A DNA stretch of 64,000 nt, from positions 868,001 to 932,000 of the forward strand of contig NZ_QAOF01000001.1 in NCBI RefSeq assembly GCF_003050745.1, written 5' to 3'. Source of the DNA: Sphingomonas sp. PP-CE-3G-477 (GTDB taxonomy: Bacteria; Pseudomonadota; Alphaproteobacteria; Sphingomonadales; Sphingomonadaceae). This document shows, piece by piece, positions 53,710 through 62,122 of this stretch (within the stretch, counting starts at the first letter, position 1; every line of letters starts with the position of its first letter). The notes beneath the pieces were generated by a model. That model was given only the letters and a program-made list of their open reading frames with translations. It ran no database searches and was not told the DNA's origin. A program made the translations under genes and the position numbers.

Positions 53710-54302
53710 GACCACCTCAGGCGGCGCGCGAGGTTGACGATCATCGCTGCGGTCGCACCCCAGATGCGGCGCTCGTTCCACATGATCTCGTAATAATGCC
53801 GGTCGTGGCCCTGCCATTCGAGCGTCGCCTCGACATGGTTTGCCTCGTCGAGCAGGAACGCGAGCGGGACTTCGAAGACGCTGGCGACTTCCGCTTCGCT
53901 CGGCGTGAAGATCAGGTCGGGCGGGATGATGCCGATCACCGGCGTCACCTGGAACCCGGTGACGGTGCGGTAGCTGTCGGCCTCGCCGATCACGCGGACC
54001 TGGTCGCGGGGGAGGGCGATCTCCTCCTCGGCCTCGCGCAGCGCCGCGGTCACGACGTCCTCGCCGGGATCGATCCGACCGCCGGGGAACGCGATCTGGC
54101 CGGGGTGGCGGCTCATCGTGTCGGTGCGCTGCGTCAGGATCACGCCCGGATCGGCGCGGTCGGTCACCGCGATCAGCACCGCGGCGGGAAGCAACGTGTC
54201 GGCGGCGGTGAGATCGCCGTCATGCTGGTCGCCGGTGAGCAGGATCATGTGCGACCCGGCGCCCTTCGCCAGCGCCGCGGTCATCCGTTCCGTGAGGCTC
54301 AT
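53706..54302 (-). CDS. Nudix hydrolase, CoA pyrophosphatase-like
   Basis: The product has 198 residues. ATG 54302 overlaps the DUF1285 stop (ATGA). The Nudix box is complete (GGRIDPGEDVVTAALREAEEE), preceded by the CoA-hydrolase signature ILTQRTDTMSRHPGQIAFPGG. It probably splits CoA or acyl-CoA into 4'-phosphopantetheine and 3',5'-ADP. It is coupled on both sides to its operon neighbours. Other Nudix substrates cannot be excluded from sequence alone. Confidence 0.9.
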   Translation of the reverse strand: MSLTERMTAALAKGAGSHMILLTGDQHDGDLTAADTLLPAAVLIAVTDRADPGVILTQRTDTMSRHPGQIAFPGGRIDPGEDVVTAALREAEEEIALPRDQVRVIGEADSYRTVTGFQVTPVIGIIPPDLIFTPSEAEVASVFEVPLAFLLDEANHVEATLEWQGHDRHYYEIMWNERRIWGATAAMIVNLARRLRWS

Positions 54303-54865
54303 GCAGCGGGCTCCAGCGGGAAGAACGCGCCGTCGCTCCACAGCCCGGCGGGCGTCGCGTCGTCGGCGATCGCGCGCTCGGCGAGTTCGTAATAGACCGA
54401 GCGCACGACCAGCGCCTCCATCCCGCCGCGCACGGCGAGGTAGGGGCGTGGGCCATCCGTATCCTCGACGAAGCGCAGCGGATGCTCCGGGCCTGCGGTG
54501 ACCAGGTCGCCGGTGTTCAGTCGGAAGGCGAGCTTCGCGTCGCGACCGCTACCTTCGGCTTTCATCTCGACCGCGATGAAGGCCGCGTCCTCGACCTCGA
54601 TATCGAGTTTCTCGACGGGGGTGACGAGGACGTGCGTACCGTCGGGTTCGCGGCGGAGGATCGTCGAGAACAGCCGGACCATCGCCGGGCGCCCGATCGG
54701 CGAGCCCTGGTGATACCAGGTGCCGTCGCGTGCGATCCGCATCTCGCTGTCGCCGCAATGCGTCGGATTCCATTTCTCGACGGGGGGCAACTTGGCCTCC
54801 TCGACGAGCTTGGCGATCTCGGCGAGACTGAGCGAGGCGATATCGGGAATGGGATCCATGGGCAT
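54299..54865 (-). CDS. DUF1285 domain protein
   Basis: The 188-residue cytoplasmic protein opens MPMDPIPDIASLSLAEIAKLVE. The conserved body includes PPVEKWNPTHCGDSEMRIARDGTWYHQGSPIGRPAMVRLFSTILRR-type sequence, then VTPVEKLDIEVEDAAFIAVEM and SVYYELAERA near the end. DUF1285 proteins have a small beta-barrel fold and no established function. The gene is the first of the operon with the CoA-type Nudix enzyme and cca. An ATG two codons in (54859) is an alternative start. Confidence 0.9.
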   Translation of the reverse strand: MPMDPIPDIASLSLAEIAKLVEEAKLPPVEKWNPTHCGDSEMRIARDGTWYHQGSPIGRPAMVRLFSTILRREPDGTHVLVTPVEKLDIEVEDAAFIAVEMKAEGSGRDAKLAFRLNTGDLVTAGPEHPLRFVEDTDGPRPYLAVRGGMEALVVRSVYYELAERAIADDATPAGLWSDGAFFPLEPAA

Positions 54866-54908
54866 GGCGGCGGACTAGGCGGGGAGGGGGCCGAGGTAAA
54901 GCGGCGCC

Positions 54909-55436
54909 TTATACGGATGCGGTGACTGGTATCGTCTTCGCCGTGCGTGGACCGAGTATGCCCGCGGTATCCGGTACCGCAGTGCCGCGCGCGAGCAGGC
55001 GGTGGCGCTCGACCGGGCCGGGGGCGTCCCAGAATGCGGTGCGCTCGGCCGAGAAGCCGAAGAAGCGACCGTAATAATCGGGGTCGCCGATCAGCATGAG
55101 CGCATCGTCGAGTCCGTTCGCGGCAGCGGCCTCGAGCACCCGCGCGACGAGGCTGCGACCGATGCCGTCGCCCTGGCGGTTGGGGGAGACGGCGACCGGA
55201 CCGACCATTACCAGCGGACTCTGCCGGTCGTCGTCGATCAGCGCGATCGGCCAGCACTGGATCGAGCCGACCAATACGCCGTCCTCGACCGCGGCGAAGC
55301 TGAGCGCAGCGATCGGCGTGCCGGTGCCGCGGATCATATAGGCGGTCCGCGTGAACCGATCCGGGCCGAAAGCGGCATCGAGCAACATCTCGACCGCAGT
55401 CGGATTGATGACATCGAGGGGGACGAGCGTGATCAC
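54909..55436 (-). CDS. GNAT-family N-acetyltransferase
   Basis: The product has 175 residues. AGGAG (55443-55447 on the minus strand) abuts the ATG at 55442 but stands 6 nt before GTG 55436, so the GTG is the likelier start. The acetyl-CoA site is VGPVAVSPNRQGDGIGRSLVARVLE, the GNAT Q/RxxGxG/A motif, followed by LIGDPDYYGRFFGFSAERTAFWDAPGP, which resembles YjhQ/YhbS-type acetyltransferases. The acceptor substrate is unknown. The gene is single, divergent from folB. Confidence 0.87.
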   Translation of the reverse strand: MITLVPLDVINPTAVEMLLDAAFGPDRFTRTAYMIRGTGTPIAALSFAAVEDGVLVGSIQCWPIALIDDDRQSPLVMVGPVAVSPNRQGDGIGRSLVARVLEAAAANGLDDALMLIGDPDYYGRFFGFSAERTAFWDAPGPVERHRLLARGTAVPDTAGILGPRTAKTIPVTASV

Positions 55437-55608
55437 CGGCATCTCCTGCCCCGCATGCGCCGCGTGTCGACCGCGTGTCGGCGGCGCGTGAACGGTGGGG
55501 CAGCGCGCTTTAGCGTTGGCGACGCTGAACGCAAGGATAACCGAAGGCTTCGGAAAAGGGCGACACGCAGCGGGCATAATGCCTGAACTACGCTTCCGTC
55601 ATGCAAGT

Positions 55609-55637
55609 GCCCGCCACCTCCCCCTGGCAGGGAGGAT
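55609..55637. repeat. Palindromic repeat, family A fragment
   Basis: The stretch contains CCACCTCCCCCTGGCAGGGA and the following GGATCG, matching the right arm of the family A element at 62817-62940. The left arm is missing. It lies in the 283-nt gap between the GNAT gene and folB, which otherwise shows nothing clear. Confidence 0.55.
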
Positions 55638-55719
55638 CGAGGGGGGCAAATACCCGACCGCGTTCGCTCTTCTGAAGAGCCGACTTTCATCTCGGCGTGC
55701 GTCTGCTAGAGGCGCGCCT

Positions 55720-56091
55720 ATGGAAGACAGTCTTCAACTCGAAGTTCACGATCTCGAAGTGCAGGTCCTGACCGGCATCTATTCGGAAGAGACGCACCTG
55801 CCGCAGCCGCTGCGGATCTCGCTGACGGTCGACATGGTCTGCCCGAAGCGCTTTGCGCCGGATACGCCGTTGTCCGCCTCCAAGAACTATCTCGACCTGA
55901 AGAACGCGGCGACCACCGCGCTGCCGCCCGGCGTGCACTTTACGCTGATCGAGGGCGTGGCCGATCATATCTGCGAAACGCTGTTTCTGCAGGATGCGCG
56001 GGTGTTACGGGTGCAGGTGAAGATCGTGAAGCTCGCGATCGCCGAAGCCGACGAGGCGATCGGGGTCACGCTCGTCCGTCATCGGCGGTGA
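55720..56091 (+). CDS. folB: Dihydroneopterin aldolase
   Basis: The product has 123 residues from ATG 55720, with GAGG upstream. A longer in-frame extension to 55495 crosses repeat sequence and is not credible. The fold is the T-fold aldolase/epimerase: LQLEVHDLEVQVLTGIYSEET with the conserved Glu of the pterin site, LDLKNAATTAL, FTLIEGVADHICETL (second conserved Glu and helix) and VQVKIVKLAIAEADEAIGV. It makes 6-hydroxymethyl-dihydropterin for folate. A 93-residue SDR-like gene follows after 4 nt. Confidence 0.88.
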   Translation: MEDSLQLEVHDLEVQVLTGIYSEETHLPQPLRISLTVDMVCPKRFAPDTPLSASKNYLDLKNAATTALPPGVHFTLIEGVADHICETLFLQDARVLRVQVKIVKLAIAEADEAIGVTLVRHRR

Positions 56092-56095
56092 TCGG

Positions 56096-56377
56096 ATGCG
56101 GCTGACGCTGGAGTCGGGTGGCGAGATCGCGGCATTGGTCCGCGGGGCGGGGGGCGAATCGCTCGTCGTCGTGATCTCGCCGATGCTGGATGCGCTGACG
56201 ATGGCGCAGGCGAGGGCATCGATCGCGCCGCTGGCGGTCGAGTTGGCGCCGTCGACTCGGCTCAACGCCGTCGTGCCGGGCGGGGGAGCAGACCCTGCCG
56301 ACATCGATGCCGCCGTCGCTTTTCTCGAGCGGGCGCAGTCGACTACCGGGCAGGTGCTGGAGATCGGCAAGCGCTAA
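56096..56377 (+). CDS. Small SDR/Rossmann-like protein downstream of folB
   Basis: The 93-residue product has Rossmann-type strands (EIAALVRGAGGESLVVVISP) and ends with VAFLERAQSTTGQVLEIGKR. The ending closely resembles the last 20 residues of short-chain dehydrogenases (the segment before the final glycine-rich tail). The nucleotide motif, Ser and YxxxK of an active SDR are absent. It may be a shrunken SDR acting as a structural partner, or the remnant of a dihydropterin reductase such as FolM. It sits 4 nt after folB in the same operon, which hints at a folate-related task. Confidence 0.7.
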   Translation: MRLTLESGGEIAALVRGAGGESLVVVISPMLDALTMAQARASIAPLAVELAPSTRLNAVVPGGGADPADIDAAVAFLERAQSTTGQVLEIGKR

Positions 56378-56390
56378 ATCGTGAGGGCGT

Positions 56391-57299
56391 TCAGCTCTTC
56401 CGCGTCCGCCCGCAGGGTCCGAGCGCGGCCAGGACGAACGCGTAATCCTCGCGTGCGATCGTCGCATCGGCGGCTTCGAGCGATCCGGTGCTCCGTTCGG
56501 GTAGCGTCGCCGGCAACGCGCATGCCATCCGGTACCATAGCAGCGTCTCGGGAGCAGGCGGTGCTGCCGATTCGTCGACGATCTCGCTTAGCGCCACCGC
56601 CCAGCGGGGTTGCTCGCCCGGGCGACGCAGTATCGATAGCGAAACCGGTCGTTGATCCGCCGTCGTCAGGAAGATCTGCGTCTCGCCTTCGCCAGGCAGC
56701 GCACCAGCGACGTGAAACGCGTTGCCGATCCCGGTGATGACCGGTGGCGCGTCGCTGGCCAGCGCATCCTTGGCGATCTTGCGGGCGCGCGCATCCGCCG
56801 TCGGTGTCCAGTCGAGTTGCGCATCGGGCGCGATCAGCTGAACCTGGTTGACTGCGCCTGCGACCGGCCGCGCGAAGATCAACACGCGCGCCTTCTTGAA
56901 CTTGGGCACCTTGCCCGCGGAATCGGGTGCGATATCGAGTAGGTACCCGATTCGCGGCGGCAGTCCGTCCGCACCCCGGATCAGCGCCGTGACGTCGACT
57001 TCGACATAGAGCCGGACAAGCCCGGGTGCGAGATTGGGCGCCTCGGCCGGCTTTATCTTTGCGGTCGACCGCACGGTCGCATCGGCGATGATGGGTGCCG
57101 AGAGAACCAGGTCGGCGACGTTGGCATAGCCGATCCCGCCTTGTGTTTCCGGTGGCGCCTCTCGTGACGCCTGGCCTGCCGTGACAGGCGTCGTACCGGG
57201 AGAAACCGGCGGCTGCGGTGGCGCCCGGCCGGCATCGGCGGGCAGTGCGACGAGGGCGATCGCGAGGGCCGAAGCCGTAACGTGAAACAGTGGATTCAT
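56391..57299 (-). CDS. Exported hypothetical protein
   Basis: The product has 302 residues with a signal peptide (VTASALAIALVALPADA) and then a Pro-rich segment (RAPPQPPVSPGTTPV). The body contains IGYLLDIAPDSAGKVPKFKKARVLIFARPV and ITGIGNAFHVAGALPGEGETQIFL, suggesting beta structure, and a C-terminal Cys pair (RMACALP and LGPCGR). I recognise no family or catalytic motif. It probably acts in the periplasm. Its N-terminal end faces the tonB gene, so the 224-nt gap 57300-57523 carries two divergent promoters. Confidence 0.7.
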   Translation of the reverse strand: MNPLFHVTASALAIALVALPADAGRAPPQPPVSPGTTPVTAGQASREAPPETQGGIGYANVADLVLSAPIIADATVRSTAKIKPAEAPNLAPGLVRLYVEVDVTALIRGADGLPPRIGYLLDIAPDSAGKVPKFKKARVLIFARPVAGAVNQVQLIAPDAQLDWTPTADARARKIAKDALASDAPPVITGIGNAFHVAGALPGEGETQIFLTTADQRPVSLSILRRPGEQPRWAVALSEIVDESAAPPAPETLLWYRMACALPATLPERSTGSLEAADATIAREDYAFVLAALGPCGRTRKS

Positions 57300-57523
57300 G
57301 TGTTCAGGCTACGCGACTGAAGCTGAACGATACAGAAATAATTCTGCCATCGTACGGTTGTACGTTTGTTGCGTCTGACAAAGCGTTTGCGTGTCGCAGA
57401 ACGTGGCGATAGGACTTGGGCACTGCCCCGTGGTTATTCCGGCCAACGGCAGACGTATGTGTCGCGTACCGAGTGCGGATACGTGCGTACGGAGCAGGCA
57501 GATTAAGGGAGTGTCGTTTCTGA

Positions 57524-58204
57524 ATGGCCTATACTGACCAGAAGATGTCCGGAGGCAAAATCGTCGCGATCGTGATCGTCGCGCTGATTCATGCGGCCTT
57601 GGGCTATGCTTTCGTCACTGGCCTTGCGTATCAGTACGTAAAGAAGGCCCAGGAAAAGATGACGACGTTCGACGTGGAGCCGCCACCGCCGCCGCCTCCA
57701 CCCGACGAGCCCCCGCCGCCGCCGCCTGACCAGCCAAACCTGCCGCCGCCACCGACCACGGTCGTGACGCCGCCGCCGGTCGTGGTAACGCCGCAGCCCG
57801 CTCCAGCGATTACCACGTCGAGCATCATCCCCAAGTTCCAGCCGACGGCCCCGCCGTCGCCGCCAGCCCCGCCGGCTCCAGCAGCGCCCCCCGCGCCGCC
57901 AGTCGTCAGCAAGGCAGCCGGACCTAAGGGTGATCCTGCTCAGTGGGTTTCGACGGATGATTATCCGCCGAGTTCGCTGCGCGCCGAGGAAGAAGGCACC
58001 GTTGGGATCGCTTGGGACATCAATGCCCAGGGTCGCGTCGAGAATTGCCGCGTGACGTCGTCGAGCGGATCGTCCGCGCTGGATCGGGCCGCATGCGCCG
58101 CGATCACCCGGCGTGGTCGGTATTCGCCGGCAATGGACACGGCGGGCAATCCGATCCGGTCGAGCTCTTCGCGTCGCGTCACGTGGAAGATCCCGCCCCA
58201 GTGA
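57524..58204 (+). CDS. tonB: Energy transducer TonB
   Basis: The 226-residue product has a short cytoplasmic start, then a membrane helix (IVAIVIVALIHAALGYAFV, about 13-31) with the conserved His of the TonB transmembrane segment. A periplasmic proline-rich spacer runs from about 52 to 128. The C-terminal TonB domain is YPPSSLRAEEEGTVGIAWDIN, CRVTSSSGSSALDRAACAAI and RRGRYSPAMD. It carries proton-motive energy from ExbB/ExbD to outer-membrane receptors such as the one at 39460-42300. The tonB, exbB, exbD, exbD order is standard for sphingomonads. Confidence 0.93.
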   Translation: MAYTDQKMSGGKIVAIVIVALIHAALGYAFVTGLAYQYVKKAQEKMTTFDVEPPPPPPPPDEPPPPPPDQPNLPPPPTTVVTPPPVVVTPQPAPAITTSSIIPKFQPTAPPSPPAPPAPAAPPAPPVVSKAAGPKGDPAQWVSTDDYPPSSLRAEEEGTVGIAWDINAQGRVENCRVTSSSGSSALDRAACAAITRRGRYSPAMDTAGNPIRSSSSRRVTWKIPPQ

Positions 58205-58311
58205 TTTGGGCCAGTGATTATCGGGCCCGGTGATTTGGGCTCGATACTCTGGTCAGTTTACGCTGCACTTTTCGTTTCAGACATTGACTATAGTCAGAGG
58301 ACTAACCGATC

Positions 58312-59106
58312 ATGATCACCACCATCCTTGCAGCGGCAGCGCCCGCCGCAGCCGACGCCAACCCGTACGGCCTGCAAGCCGCACTCCGTGAAGGCGGCCT
58401 GATTTCGCAGACCGTGTTCGGCATCCTCGTGCTGATGTCGGTCGTGTCGTTCTACATCCTGTTCTCGAAGCTGTTCGAGCAGCAGAAGATCATCGGTCAG
58501 GGCAAGCGCGTCCGTCAGGCGTTCTGGTCGTCGAACAGCCTTCGCGAAGGTTCGGCCAAGCTCGAGAAGAACTCGGCCTACAAGCAGATCGTCGACGACG
58601 GTCTCGCCGCTCAGGAGCAGCATTCGAAGCTGACCGATCCGGTCGAGGCGCATGACTGGCTGCACGGTTCGCTCGCGCGTTCGGAAGCCGCGATCAACTC
58701 GAAGCTCGGTGGCGGTCTCGCCTTCCTCGCGACGGTCGGTTCGGTTTCGCCGTTCATCGGTCTGTTCGGTACGGTTATCGGCATCTACCGCGCGCTCGTG
58801 AAGATCGGTGCATCGGGTCAGGCATCGATCGACAAGGTCGCAGGGCCGGTCGGTGAAGCACTGATCATGACCGCCCTCGGTCTGGTCGTCGCGGTTCCTG
58901 CCGTTCTGTCGTACAACTGGCTGCAGCGTCGCAACAAGTCGATCGCAGAGGACCTGTCGGCCTTCTCGAACGACGTGCTCGGCTTCCTCGCTTCGAACGG
59001 TGCTGTTCGTCCGTCGATCGCTTCGGGCGCAAAGCCGGTTCCGGCCAAGCCTGTCACGACGACCACGACTGCCGGCCAGACCGGTGGCGTACCGCGCGCC
59101 AACTAA
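58312..59106 (+). CDS. exbB: Biopolymer transport protein ExbB (MotA/TolQ/ExbB family)
   Basis: The 264-residue product has three membrane helices (about 30-50, 140-165 and 180-205). The MotA/TolQ/ExbB signature covers AAINSKLGGGLAFLATVGSVSPFIGLFGTVIGIYRALVKIG and GPVGEALIMTALGLVVAVPAVL, including the conserved Glu and Thr of the proton path. It forms the proton channel with ExbD. The 107-nt gap after tonB leaves room for a separate promoter. Confidence 0.94.
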   Translation: MITTILAAAAPAAADANPYGLQAALREGGLISQTVFGILVLMSVVSFYILFSKLFEQQKIIGQGKRVRQAFWSSNSLREGSAKLEKNSAYKQIVDDGLAAQEQHSKLTDPVEAHDWLHGSLARSEAAINSKLGGGLAFLATVGSVSPFIGLFGTVIGIYRALVKIGASGQASIDKVAGPVGEALIMTALGLVVAVPAVLSYNWLQRRNKSIAEDLSAFSNDVLGFLASNGAVRPSIASGAKPVPAKPVTTTTTAGQTGGVPRAN

Positions 59107-59199
59107 GACGCGTGAAAGGCGGGGCTGCTGCTCGCAGCTGCCCCGCTTCATTGCTGCCGGCGGTTCCGGTGGCGATCAAATGGATAGGATAGTTCGCAC

Positions 59200-59676
59200 A
59201 TGGCGATGAGTGTTGGTGGCGATTCCACCGAGAGTTCGATATCGGACATCAATACGACGCCGCTGGTCGACGTCATGCTCGTGCTCCTGATCATCTTCCT
59301 GGTGACGACGACCGTCGCGGTCCAGGCGGTGCAGCTGAAGCTCCCGGATGTCCGCTTCGATCCGACGATGACCAAGCCCGAGAACGTCTCGCTGTCGGTG
59401 ACGTCGGCCAACGGGCAGTGCCAGGTATTCTGGGGTCTTTCGCCGGTTACCCATGAAGAGCTGCTGCAGCGCGGCGTGGACAAGCTGAAGGCCGAGATCG
59501 CACGTCAGGGCGGTGCCAACGCCGCTGGCCTCGAGCTGCCTGAGGCGCATATTCGCGGCGACGTGAACGCACCGTATCGCTGCATCGGCGCCACGATCTA
59601 CACGATGCAGCAGGCCGGGTTCGCCCGTGTCGGCTTCATCTCCGAACCGCCTCCCGGCGGCACCACCGAACGCTGA
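59200..59676 (+). CDS. exbD: Biopolymer transport protein ExbD (copy 1)
   Basis: The 158-residue product has a cytoplasmic start, then a membrane helix (DVMLVLLIIFLVTTTVAVQA) that begins with the essential Asp24 of the ExbD/TolR family (NTTPLVD). The periplasmic domain is longer than in copy 2 and carries two Cys (GQCQVFWG and PYRCIGAT) that could form a disulfide. The second exbD gene starts 46 nt later. The two may form a heteromeric ExbD pair around ExbB. Confidence 0.93.
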   Translation: MAMSVGGDSTESSISDINTTPLVDVMLVLLIIFLVTTTVAVQAVQLKLPDVRFDPTMTKPENVSLSVTSANGQCQVFWGLSPVTHEELLQRGVDKLKAEIARQGGANAAGLELPEAHIRGDVNAPYRCIGATIYTMQQAGFARVGFISEPPPGGTTER

Positions 59677-59722
59677 TGCCGAACGCTGATGGTGGCTCGG
59701 ACGTAATTAGGAGTAGTATAAA

Positions 59723-60151
59723 ATGGCAATGAGCGGCGGCAAAGAAGATGGCGCGCCGATGATGGAAATGAACATGACGCCGTTGATCGACGTCCTGCTC
59801 GTTCTCCTCATCATGTTCATCATCACGATCCCCATTCAGACGCACGCGGTTAAGGTCGACCTTCCGGTCAATAGCCCGAACCAGCCGCAGAACCCGGTCA
59901 ATCCCGAGAAGAACAAGATCTCGATCGATGCCGCCGGTGTTATCGCGTGGAACGGTGCGCCGGTCGACGAGGTCACGCTTCGCCAGTATCTGGATCAGTC
60001 CGCGGGCATGACGCCCGAGCCCGAACTTCACTTCCAGCCTGATCCACAGGCCCGGTACGAAGTGGTCGATCGCACGCTGGCCGTGATCAAGCGGTCCGCG
60101 ATCACCAAGCTCGGCTTCATCGGCAACGAGCAGTACCGCAACGACTTCTAA
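59723..60151 (+). CDS. exbD: Biopolymer transport protein ExbD (copy 2)
   Basis: The 142-residue product begins MAMSGGKEDGAPMMEMNMTP, and the membrane helix LIDVLLVLLIMFIITIPIQT carries the essential Asp23. The periplasmic part (KVDLPVNSPNQPQNPVNPEK, HFQPDPQARYEVVDRTLAVIK) lacks the Cys pair of copy 1. It is the last gene of the ton operon, closed by a terminator at 60179-60209. Confidence 0.93.
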   Translation: MAMSGGKEDGAPMMEMNMTPLIDVLLVLLIMFIITIPIQTHAVKVDLPVNSPNQPQNPVNPEKNKISIDAAGVIAWNGAPVDEVTLRQYLDQSAGMTPEPELHFQPDPQARYEVVDRTLAVIKRSAITKLGFIGNEQYRNDF

Positions 60152-60178
60152 GTCGCCTGCGTACAGTATCGAACGTCC

Positions 60179-60209
60179 AAAGGGCGGTCCTCCGGGGCCG
60201 CCCTTTTTT
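60179..60209 (+). terminator. Rho-independent terminator of the tonB-exbB-exbD-exbD operon
   Basis: AAAGGGCGG pairs with CCGCCCTTT around TCCTCCGGGG, and the run of six T closes the stem. It starts 27 nt after the second exbD stop. Confidence 0.92.
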
Positions 60210-60382
60210 GTCGTGTGCTCGTGACGAGCGAGGCTCGGATCGAAGCGACGCGGGGCAGATCGATCGAGGCAATGAACCCGCGCGAGCGCGCTTGATCAAT
60301 GTACTTGTATGACAGTCATCGAAGTGACACACCGTTGTCACAAAAGTGAAACCTTCCGGAATGCGAAGGTCAGTGGAGATGG

Positions 60383-60745
60383 ATGATGCGCAAGTCCGTT
60401 CTGTTCGTTCTCGCAACTCTTGGCGCCGCGACGCCGGCTCTGGCGGACCAGTCCGCGACGGTCGATCGCACGGGCTACGTCGCGATCGCAGCCGGCGATC
60501 TGTCGATGGCGGAGCAGCGCATCGTCGCCGAGCGCAAGATCTTCCCGCAGCGCGCTGAACTGATGCTCAACCTCGCGTCGGTCTATCACCGCACGGGTCG
60601 CGAATCGGAGGCACGCGCGCTGTATGCGGCGGTGCTGGAGCGACCTGCGGTTGCGATGGACCTGCCATCCGGCGCGGTGGCATCGTCGCACGATCTGGCT
60701 AGCCGTGCGCTTGCTCGGCAAGCGCAGCAGATTGCCACTCGCTAA
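60383..60745 (+). CDS. Small exported TPR-like protein
   Basis: The product has 120 residues from the ATG at 60383. The first ATG of the pair MM gives a clean signal peptide (VLFVLATLGAATPALADQ). The mature part is helical with one or two TPR-like repeats (GYVAIAAGDLSMAEQRIVAERKI and ELMLNLASVYHRTGRESEARALYAAVLERPA). The last 25 residues are Ala/Gln-rich. Function unknown. The codirectional ton operon ends 230 nt upstream at a terminator, so it has its own promoter in an AT-richer region (60290-60370). Confidence 0.8.
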   Translation: MMRKSVLFVLATLGAATPALADQSATVDRTGYVAIAAGDLSMAEQRIVAERKIFPQRAELMLNLASVYHRTGRESEARALYAAVLERPAVAMDLPSGAVASSHDLASRALARQAQQIATR

Positions 60746-61344
60746 AGGGTGATCTCGCGGTCGTGATCGCGGAGGGTTCACCCTCTCCCTGTTCTCCTGC
60801 GAAGGCGGGAGCGCAGGCGTGGTCTCCGCCTTCGTGGGGGATCAAGTTGAAGGTTGATGGTTCGGTATCTGTTGGATGACGAACTGCCATGAGCGGCAAG
60901 TCACGACACCGTTTGAGCATGTGGGTTTGGCAGCGGGGTCAAATCGTCCGCGGTTGATCTTCGTATTGAAGACGTGTGTGCTAGGTTTGGGTGTGCCCGT
61001 CCCGTCGTCAGCACTCGTAGACTTCGTCTATCAGACACGCACGACACTACCCCGGCGGAGGCCTGGACCCAATCGGGACGCTGCCAACGGAGCGTTAAGC
61101 GTCGTCACCTAGACCTCGCCGCTTGGACCCCGGCCCTCGCCGGGTAGGGGAGACGGGGAGAGCTCGGTTCGCCCGATTTGTCCACGTGTCTGACAGCTCG
61201 CTGGGCCGGTGAATCCGCGGCGGGAGCTGGCAACCTCCTGAGCCGGAACAAACGTGGAGCAAGTCTAAGTTTCCACAGCCCCGCGTCAATCGCCCCGGAG
61301 GCAGCAGTACCCAGCCCCAAGCCCGAAGCCCCATGCCCCAAGCC
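60746..61344. other. 599-nt gap with palindromic repeats and no gene
   Basis: Between the convergent TPR-like gene and dcd lie a family C hairpin (about 60789-60840, CTGCGAAGGCGGGAG against CTCCGCCTTCGTGGG) and a decayed family B element (about 61048-61147, CCCCGGCGGAGGCC against GGCCCTCGCCGGG). The stretch 60850-61045 is AT-richer and shows no structure. Short frames here (for example 60876-61112) have no coding character. Confidence 0.6.
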
Positions 61345-61899
61345 CTAAAGCCGCGGCAGCGTCACCCCGCGCTGGCCCATGTATTTACCGGCGCGATCCG
61401 CATAGCTCACCTCGCAAGGCTCGTTCCCCTTCAGGAACAGGAATTGGCACGCGCCCTCGTTCGCATAGATCTTGGCCGGCAACGGCGTGGTGTTGGAGAA
61501 TTCCAGCGTCACATGCCCCTCCCATTCCGGCTCCAGCGGCGTCACGTTGACGATGATCCCGCAGCGCGCATAGGTCGACTTGCCGAGGCAGATCACCAGC
61601 ACGTCGCGCGGCACGCGGAAATATTCGACGGTGCGGGCAAGCGCGAAGCTGTTCGGCGGGATGATGCAGACGTCGGTCTTGCGATCGACGAAGCTGTTCG
61701 CGGCGAAGTCCTTCGGGTCGACGATCGCGCTGTCGACGTTGGTGAAGATCTTGAACTCGTCGGCAACGCGCGCGTCGTAGCCGTAGGACGACAGCCCGTA
61801 CGAGATGCAGCCGTCGCGGCGCTGCGCTTCGTGGAACGGTTCGATCATCGCATCGCCCAGCGCGCGCTCGCGGATCCAGCGGTCGGACATCACGGACAT
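61345..61899 (-). CDS. dcd: dCTP deaminase
   Basis: The product has 184 residues. ATG 61899 has AGGGAG upstream. A longer frame to 61950 is not needed. The family body includes [58 protein letters not shown] and [19 protein letters not shown] (catalytic Glu in TLEFSN), then ACQFLFLKG. It deaminates dCTP to dUTP, feeding dTMP synthesis. The length and the absence of a dUTPase-type insertion favour the monofunctional enzyme. Confidence 0.96.
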   Translation of the reverse strand: MSVMSDRWIRERALGDAMIEPFHEAQRRDGCISYGLSSYGYDARVADEFKIFTNVDSAIVDPKDFAANSFVDRKTDVCIIPPNSFALARTVEYFRVPRDVLVICLGKSTYARCGIIVNVTPLEPEWEGHVTLEFSNTTPLPAKIYANEGACQFLFLKGNEPCEVSYADRAGKYMGQRGVTLPRL

Positions 61900-62122
61900 G
61901 GCAACTCCCTTTTCGGGAGCGGCTTTCGCCCGGATGCGTGCCGACGGCAAGAGGGACGCGCCGAATCACGTGCCGCCCCGTCCGCGCGCCCCTCACGAAG
62001 CGTCCGCTCGCGCGCGTAGGCTATTGATGCGGTCGGGCGGTGGCGTCACAGTGCGACGTCACGATCGCCGCGATCGCGACTGCGCCGTCGGTGCTGGCCC
62101 GACGGCTGAAAGGGAAGCTGGC

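Noticed and set aside
55495..55719. 75-codon N-terminal extension of folB
   Set aside because: It crosses a repeat fragment and the GNAT promoter region. The folB product is complete from 55720.
57631..57912. Glycine-rich frame on the minus strand
   Set aside because: It is the mirror of the proline-rich spacer of tonB.
60876..61112. Short frame in the gap before dcd
   Set aside because: It runs through a palindromic repeat and has no coding character.
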